Of a stretch of DNA of 10,701 nucleotides, positions 6,472-10,701 are shown one piece after another. Under the pieces are notes generated by a model. The model was given only the letters and a program-made list of their open reading frames with translations, made no database searches and was not told the origin of the DNA. The number at the start of each line of letters is the position of its first letter. Positions within the stretch are counted from its first letter, which is position 1. The position numbers and the translations under genes are program-made. The stretch covers positions 1 to 10,701 of the forward strand of contig CAMTJB010000017.1 of assembly GCA_947072715.1 (NCBI GenBank), read 5' to 3'. Source of the stretch: an uncultured Fusobacteriaceae bacterium. GTDB lineage: Bacteria > Fusobacteriota > Fusobacteriia > Fusobacteriales > Fusobacteriaceae.

Positions 6472-7887
6472 ATGACTTTCAGAGTAGAAACAGATTCAAT
6501 TGGATCACTTAATGTTCCAAAAAATGCTTATTATGGTATTCAATCATTAAGAGGAAAAAATAATTTTAATATTACTGGCTACAATCTTAATCCAGCCTTT
6601 ATAATTGCTTTAGCACATGTAAAAAAAGCTACTGCAATATCTAATCTTCATGCTGGAACTATCTCTCAAGAAATTCACGATGCAATGATTAAAGCTTGTG
6701 AAGAAATAATAGATGGAAAACTTCATGATAATTTCATAACAGACGTTATTCAAGGTGGAGCAGGAACTTCAATGAATATGAATATTAATGAAGTTATAGC
6801 TAATAGAGCTGGAGAATTACTTGGTGGAGAGTTAGGAAAATATGATAAAGTCCATCCTAATGATCATGTAAATTGTGGACAATCAACTAATGATGTTGTT
6901 CCAACTTCTGGTAAATTAGCTATCCTAATGATGTGTAAGGATCTTATTACTTCTCTTGAAAAACTTTATAAAACTTTAGTAGAAAAATCTAATGAATTTG
7001 ATCACGTTTTAAAAATGGGTAGAACTCATTTACAAGATGCTGTCCCTATTAGATTGGGTCAAGAATTTAGAGCTTTTGCTGAACCTGTAAAACGTGATAT
7101 ATCTAGAATTAAATCTGCCCTTGAAGATTTAAAACATATAAATATGGGTGCTACTGCTGTTGGTACAGGAGTTAATGCTGATATTGATTATTTTAATAAT
7201 ATAACAAAAGTTTTATCAAAAATTACTAAAATAGATTTTAAACAATCTGAAAATCTTGTAGATGGAACTAGAAATTTAGACTCATTCGTTTGGCTATCAT
7301 CTGCTTTAAAAGTTTGCGCTGTAAATTTATCAAAAACAGCAAATGACTTAAGACTTATGGCTTCTGGTCCAAAAACTGGTCTTGGAGAAATTAATCTTCC
7401 TCAGCAACAACCTGGATCATCAATTATGCCTGGAAAAGTTAATCCTGTAATTCCAGAGGTTATAAATCAGGTATCTTTCCAAATTTTTGGAAATGATCTT
7501 ACTATTACAAAAGCTGCTGAAGCTGGTCAACTTGAACTTAATGTTTTTGAACCTGTTTTATTCTTTAACTTATTCCAATCTATTCATATTTTAACTAATG
7601 GAGTGAACACTTTCATTGAAAATTGTTTAGTTGGTATTACTGCAAATGAAGAACATTGTAAAAAGTTAGTTGATAATAGTGTAGGAATTATTACAGCTCT
7701 TGTTCCTCATATTGGATACAAAGCATCTGCTGATATAGCAAAAGAATCTTTAAAAACTGGAATTCCTGTTTATAAGTTAGCTCTTTCTAAAGGACTTTTA
7801 ACAGAAGATGAACTAAAAACTATTTTAAATGCTTTTGAAATGACTAGACCTGGAATACCTGGGAAATCTTTACTAAAAAATAAATAA
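6472..7887 (+). CDS. aspA: Aspartate ammonia-lyase (aspartase)
   Basis: This 471-residue cytosolic protein converts L-aspartate to fumarate and ammonia as a homotetramer of the fumarase/aspartase superfamily. GTSMNMNINEVIANRA (98-113), the NDHVNCGQSTND segment (130-141) and GRTHLQDAVPIRLGQEF (183-199) are present. The signature GSSIMPGKVNP (315-325) carries the catalytic serine, probably S317. Three features favour aspartase over fumarase: AVPIRLGQEF where fumarases have ATPLTLGQE, PVIPEVINQV after the signature, and the C-terminal ELKTILN region. The length is normal. The ATG follows AGGGGG at 6461-6466 with a 5-base spacer. A strong hairpin terminator ends the unit 18 bases downstream. In this setting it would supply fumarate as an electron acceptor or carbon source and free ammonia. 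Confidence 0.93.
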   Translation: MTFRVETDSIGSLNVPKNAYYGIQSLRGKNNFNITGYNLNPAFIIALAHVKKATAISNLHAGTISQEIHDAMIKACEEIIDGKLHDNFITDVIQGGAGTSMNMNINEVIANRAGELLGGELGKYDKVHPNDHVNCGQSTNDVVPTSGKLAILMMCKDLITSLEKLYKTLVEKSNEFDHVLKMGRTHLQDAVPIRLGQEFRAFAEPVKRDISRIKSALEDLKHINMGATAVGTGVNADIDYFNNITKVLSKITKIDFKQSENLVDGTRNLDSFVWLSSALKVCAVNLSKTANDLRLMASGPKTGLGEINLPQQQPGSSIMPGKVNPVIPEVINQVSFQIFGNDLTITKAAEAGQLELNVFEPVLFFNLFQSIHILTNGVNTFIENCLVGITANEEHCKKLVDNSVGIITALVPHIGYKASADIAKESLKTGIPVYKLALSKGLLTEDELKTILNAFEMTRPGIPGKSLLKNK

Positions 7888-7905
7888 TTTTATATAGGTT
7901 AAAAT

Positions 7906-7945
7906 AAAAATAGAAAAAAACCATTAAGTTTTTTTCTATTTTTTT
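7906..7945 (+). terminator. Intrinsic terminator after aspA
   Basis: A perfect 16-base inverted repeat, AAAAATAGAAAAAAAC (7906-7921) with its complement (7928-7943), closes on the loop CATTAA. It continues into two more T. The AT-rich stem supplies its own U-run, a style often seen in very AT-rich genomes. Confidence 0.85.
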
Positions 7946-7946
7946 A

Positions 7947-7955
7947 TGCTATAAT
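7947..7955 (+). promoter_or_regulatory. Extended -10 promoter of the crotonase gene
   Basis: TGCTATAAT is a perfect extended -10 element (TGnTATAAT), 36 bases before the ATG and directly after the aspA terminator. There is no good -35, as is usual for extended -10 promoters. It implies that the crotonase is transcribed independently. Confidence 0.65.
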
Positions 7956-7991
7956 ATTTTATTCACAAATAAATTTAAGAGGAGAGATTAA

Positions 7992-8774
7992 ATGTTAATG
8001 AATTCCAAAAACTTTATTATTGAACAAAAAAATGAAATTTTACTAGTTACTTTTTCAAATCCAAAATCTTTAAACGCTCTAAATTTCAATATATTAAGTG
8101 AATTAAATCTCTTAATAGAAAATGTTGAAAAAAATGATAATATTGGAGCTGTTATTTTTACAGGGGAAGGAAAGGCTTTTATAGCAGGAGCAGATATCCT
8201 TTTTATGGAAAAGTTAAATGCTAACGAAGGAAAAAAATTCGGAAAATTTGGTTCTAATGTTTTTAGAAAAATTGAAAATTCAAGTAAAATATACATTAGT
8301 GCTGTAAATGGTTTTGCTCTTGGTGGCGGTTGTGAGTTTGCTATGGCATGTGATTTAAGAATTGCAAGTACTCTTGCTAAATTTGGTCAGCCTGAAGTTA
8401 GTTTAGGGATTACTCCAGGTTTCTCTGGTACACAAAGATTACCAAGAATCGTTGGTCTATCTAAAGCAAAAGAACTTATTTTAACAGGGGATATTATCTC
8501 TGCAGAGGAAGCTCTTAGAATAAATTTAATTAATAAAATTACTTCTCCTGAGGCTCTTATTGAAGAGTCTATAAATATGGCGACTAAGATATTAAATAAC
8601 TCTAGAAACGCTGTTATAGCCTCTAAAGAAGCTTTAAATATTGGTATGCAACTTGATATTGATAGTGCTATCGATTTAGAAGCTAATATTTTTGGAAATT
8701 GTTTTGCTCATGATGATCAAAAAGAAGGGATGCGTGCCTTTATAGAAAAAAGAAAAGCATGTTTTAAAATATAA
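7992..8774 (+). CDS. Enoyl-CoA hydratase / 3-hydroxybutyryl-CoA dehydratase (crotonase family)
   Basis: This 260-residue crotonase-fold enzyme probably interconverts 3-hydroxybutyryl-CoA and crotonyl-CoA. The oxyanion-hole segments AFIAGADI (62-69) and ALGGGCE (109-115) are intact. Both catalytic glutamates of true hydratases are present: E115 in GGGCEFA and E135 in GQPEVSLGITPG, followed by GTQRLPRIVG (146-155). This argues against isomerase or decarboxylase members that lack one of them. The length is standard. The first ATG follows GGAG at 7981-7984 with a 7-base spacer; a second ATG two codons on is less well placed. It has its own promoter and a terminator just downstream. Crotonyl-CoA is also the Kal product, so it links lysine fermentation to the butyrate pathway. 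Confidence 0.88.
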   Translation: MLMNSKNFIIEQKNEILLVTFSNPKSLNALNFNILSELNLLIENVEKNDNIGAVIFTGEGKAFIAGADILFMEKLNANEGKKFGKFGSNVFRKIENSSKIYISAVNGFALGGGCEFAMACDLRIASTLAKFGQPEVSLGITPGFSGTQRLPRIVGLSKAKELILTGDIISAEEALRINLINKITSPEALIEESINMATKILNNSRNAVIASKEALNIGMQLDIDSAIDLEANIFGNCFAHDDQKEGMRAFIEKRKACFKI

Positions 8775-8811
8775 TATAACTTAAAAAAATTTATACAAAT
8801 TATTTAAAAAT

Positions 8812-8862
8812 AAAAAAGGTTCTTTTAAACGCAATTAAAATGCAATTAAAAGAATCTTTTTT
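8812..8862. terminator. Bidirectional terminator between the crotonase and Smr genes
   Basis: A 17-base inverted repeat (8812-8828 with 8846-8862) has a single G-T pair and runs of A and T at the two ends. It can therefore stop transcription from both sides, and it lies between convergent genes. The Smr-gene stop codon (8861-8863) falls in its outer arm. The loop and inner arm hold GCAATTAAAA twice in tandem (8831-8840, 8842-8851). Confidence 0.85.
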
Positions 8863-9130
8863 ATTTTTTTATTGGTAATAAATTTATTGGTGTAACATAT
8901 GTAACGCCTTGGTTTAAATCAATTCTAATCTTTACATGATTTTTATTTTTATTTAAATAAGCTCTAATTTTTGTTCTTATAATATCTGTACTAGCTAAAG
9001 AACCAGCCCCATACCCGTGAATTACCTTTATCTCTCCCCTATGACCATTACGATAAAAATTATTATATTTCTGAATAAAAATTTTCTGTGCAGTTTCATA
9101 GTTCATTTCATGCAAATCTATTTCAACCAT
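8861..9130 (-). CDS. Stand-alone Smr-domain protein
   Basis: This 89-residue protein consists almost entirely of a Smr domain, as found at the C-terminus of MutS2. The N-terminal DLH motif is at 5-7, with Glu where Gly usually follows. IKVIHGYGAGS (34-44) supplies the conserved HGxG. A DLNQGVTYV strand closes the fold. Smr domains can have nicking or RNA-cleaving activity, but the role of free-standing small versions is largely unknown. There is no signal peptide. The ATG (9128-9130) follows AAGGGGA at 9135-9141, a short spacer. It is transcribed convergently with the crotonase gene and divergently from the tolC-like gene. It is full length for a single-domain Smr protein, and nothing suggests a truncated mutS2. 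Confidence 0.85.
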   Translation of the reverse strand: MVEIDLHEMNYETAQKIFIQKYNNFYRNGHRGEIKVIHGYGAGSLASTDIIRTKIRAYLNKNKNHVKIRIDLNQGVTYVTPINLLPIKK

Positions 9131-9182
9131 TATTTCCCCTTATAAACCCCATATTTTTAATATAATTTACCATAAAAAAATG

Positions 9183-9230
9183 ATTATTTAAATACCTAAT
9201 AGATTTATTTTCTATATTATTTAAATAATA
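9183..9230. repeat. Repeated AT-rich palindromic element in the smr/tolC divergent gap
   Basis: ATTATTTAAATA occurs at 9183-9194 and again at 9216-9227, spaced 33 bases or about three helical turns. The second copy is part of a perfect 16-base palindrome, TATTATTTAAATAATA (9215-9230). The arrangement resembles a dimeric-regulator operator pair for one or both divergent genes. Base composition makes chance possible. Confidence 0.35.
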
Positions 9231-9300
9231 CAAGTCATAATAAAGGTTTTAAAGTAAATATGTAGTAAATTTCCTTATACTTTCATAAAGGAGCTATTAT

Positions 9301-10569
9301 ATGAAAAAATTTATTTTATTAACATTTTTATTCACAAGTATTCTAATAAGTGGAAAAACAATTACTTTAGATGAGGCTATTAGTTTAGCATTAAAAAATA
9401 ATAAAGATATTAAAATTTCAGAAAAAGAGGTGGAAATTTCTAAAGATAATTTAGATTCAGCTTTTAAAACTGCTCTTCCTTCTCTCGTATATACTAGTAA
9501 ATATCAGAAAAGTGAATATAAAAGAAAAATGGGATCTAGCGAAAGTGAATTTAATAAAGAAGGATATGCTCAATCAATTTCGCTACTACAACCTCTTTTC
9601 AGAGGAGGTTCTATTGTTGCATCAATTAATGAACAAAAATTAAATAAAGAGATTGCTAAACTTAATTATTTAGGTCAAAAAAGAGATATAAGATTTAATG
9701 TAGTAGTAAATTACTCTAATATAATTAATTCTCAAAGAAATTTAATAGCTTTTTATAGTTCAAAAAAAGAATTAGAAGCTAACTATGAAAAACAGAAAAC
9801 ACAATTAGAATTAAAATTTATAATTAAAGCTGATATTTTAAAAACGGAATACTCAATATTAGACATCAATTCGCAAATACTAACAGCACAAAATAATATA
9901 AAAATTGAAAAAGATAGATTAAAAACTAAAATTGGAATCCCTATGGATGAAGAGATTGAAGTTGTAGAATTTGAAATTCCAGAGAATTTAATCCAACAAA
10001 TTACTTTTGAATCTGATTTGGCTAAAGCTAAAGAAAATAGTCTCTCTGCACTAATTGCAAAAAAAAATATTAAATTAGCATATGAAAACAAAACTATTAC
10101 TAGGGCTGAAATGATGCCAAAAATCGATGCATTTGCTGGTTATGGAACTTATGTGGAAGAAAGTAAATTAGATTCTACCACTAAAGATGGAGAGTGGAGA
10201 GGAGGAGTTCAAGTGAATTGGAATGTTTTCCAATTTGGAAAAGACTATAATTTATATAATGCTGCAACTAAGAATGTTGACAAAACAAAAATAGCCGAAA
10301 GCCAGACTGTTGATAACATTCAACTGAGTGTGACTTCGGCATATTTAGAACTGATTAACTTAGAAAAAATTAAACTTTCAAAATATCAAGGGATGTTAAC
10401 TGCTCAAGAAAACTATTTTGTTGATAGAGAAAGATATCGTTCTAGTCTAATCTCTATTGTAGATTTTTTGATTTCTGAATCTCTTTGGAGAAATTCTCAG
10501 GTTAACTACAATACAACCTTAAACGCATACTATGTTGCATTTGAAAAATATAGATCTTTACTAATTTGA
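9301..10569 (+). CDS. TolC-family outer-membrane efflux protein
   Basis: This 422-residue protein should form a trimeric outer-membrane channel with a periplasmic alpha-helical tunnel, used by an export pump. A signal peptide covers about residues 1-18 (KK, then a hydrophobic run, then ISG before KTITLDEA). No lipobox cysteine is present. The mature protein shows the two-fold OEP repeat. The first half starts LDEAISLALKNNKDIKIS, with barrel strands around 60-105 (LLQPLFRGG). The second half has GGVQVNWNVFQFGKDY (about 301-316). Long charged, coiled-coil-like helices lie between. The ATG follows AAAGGAG, about 7 bases upstream. No membrane-fusion protein or inner-membrane pump gene accompanies it in the window. 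The convergent gene downstream is an ABC ATPase. Its 3' end overlaps that gene's end by 9 bases. Confidence 0.92.
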   Translation: MKKFILLTFLFTSILISGKTITLDEAISLALKNNKDIKISEKEVEISKDNLDSAFKTALPSLVYTSKYQKSEYKRKMGSSESEFNKEGYAQSISLLQPLFRGGSIVASINEQKLNKEIAKLNYLGQKRDIRFNVVVNYSNIINSQRNLIAFYSSKKELEANYEKQKTQLELKFIIKADILKTEYSILDINSQILTAQNNIKIEKDRLKTKIGIPMDEEIEVVEFEIPENLIQQITFESDLAKAKENSLSALIAKKNIKLAYENKTITRAEMMPKIDAFAGYGTYVEESKLDSTTKDGEWRGGVQVNWNVFQFGKDYNLYNAATKNVDKTKIAESQTVDNIQLSVTSAYLELINLEKIKLSKYQGMLTAQENYFVDRERYRSSLISIVDFLISESLWRNSQVNYNTTLNAYYVAFEKYRSLLI

Positions 10570-10701
10570 TTTTATAAAAGAGTCAGATACAACTTCACCA
10601 TCAGATAACTCTATTACTCTATCACATAATCTAGATATAGCTAAATCATGAGTTACTATTATAAATGTAGTCTTATACTCTCTGTTTATTTCTCTAAGCA
10701 G
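10561..10701 (-). CDS. ABC transporter ATP-binding protein, C-terminal fragment (N-terminus outside window)
   Basis: The last 46 residues are visible, ending in TAG at 10561-10563; the frame is open to position 10701. FIIVTHDLAISRLCDRVIELSDGEVV holds the H-loop histidine (in THD) and the D-loop-distal C-terminal strand typical of LolD/MacB-like ATPases. The short tail after the GEVV strand also suits LolD/MacB/FtsE-type subunits, but the subtype cannot be fixed from so little. It is convergent with the TolC-like gene and overlaps it by 9 bases, leaving no room for a separate terminator. Confidence 0.85.
   Translation of the reverse strand: MLREINREYKTTFIIVTHDLAISRLCDRVIELSDGEVVSDSFIKSN

Noticed and set aside
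6472..7887. Class II fumarase as an alternative to aspartase
   Set aside because: The AVPIRLGQEF and PVIPEVINQV variants of the shared motifs are those of aspartases.
7988..8296. 102-codon minus-strand reading frame inside the crotonase gene
   Set aside because: It is the complement of a conserved crotonase sequence, with low-complexity F/S/I/K composition.
9783..10091. 102-codon minus-strand reading frame inside the tolC-like gene
   Set aside because: It is antisense to the conserved OEP coding region and has no support of its own.

Overview
The window looks like a piece of a Fusobacteriota chromosome (Fusobacterium/Cetobacterium/Ilyobacter-like). It is strongly AT-rich, has an outer-membrane TolC-type protein (so it is diderm), and carries the lysine-to-butyrate fermentation genes in the order I recall from fusobacteria. 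The taxon is inferred from content, not from a marker gene.

Positions 1-5180 hold a minus-strand lysine fermentation operon. Transcription runs from high to low coordinates: promoter (about 5150-5178), a lysine riboswitch aptamer (4916-5088), then kal, kce, kdd, kamA, a possible 17-codon leader ORF set in a hairpin, and kamB, which is cut by the window edge at position 1. KamA converts L-lysine to beta-lysine. The B12-dependent 5,6-aminomutase that must follow (KamDE) is not in the window and probably lies beyond position 1; KamB is a subunit of its reactivase. Kdd, Kce and Kal then take 3,5-diaminohexanoate to acetoacetate and crotonyl-CoA. The lysine aptamer, in front of genes that destroy lysine, is the most interesting feature of the window.

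Positions 5366-8774 hold three plus-strand genes, probably transcribed separately: a PhzF-family isomerase-like protein with an awkward start codon, aspartate ammonia-lyase (aspA), and a crotonase-family enoyl-CoA hydratase with its own extended -10 promoter. A long hairpin terminator lies between aspA and the crotonase. Aspartase gives ammonia and fumarate. The crotonase acts on the same C4 acyl-CoA pool (3-hydroxybutyryl-CoA/crotonyl-CoA) that lysine fermentation feeds, so the stretch reads as an amino-acid fermentation neighbourhood.

Positions 8812-10701 hold a bidirectional terminator, a stand-alone Smr-domain protein on the minus strand, a short divergent intergenic region with a repeated AT-rich palindromic element, a TolC-family outer-membrane protein on the plus strand, and the C-terminal end of an ABC transporter ATPase on the minus strand. 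The last two genes converge and overlap by 9 bases.

I saw no CRISPR array, tRNA, rRNA, insertion sequence or phage gene. Most of the window is recognisable metabolism. The points of novelty are regulatory: the riboswitch placement and its unresolved switch, the hairpin leader ORF, and the phzF start.
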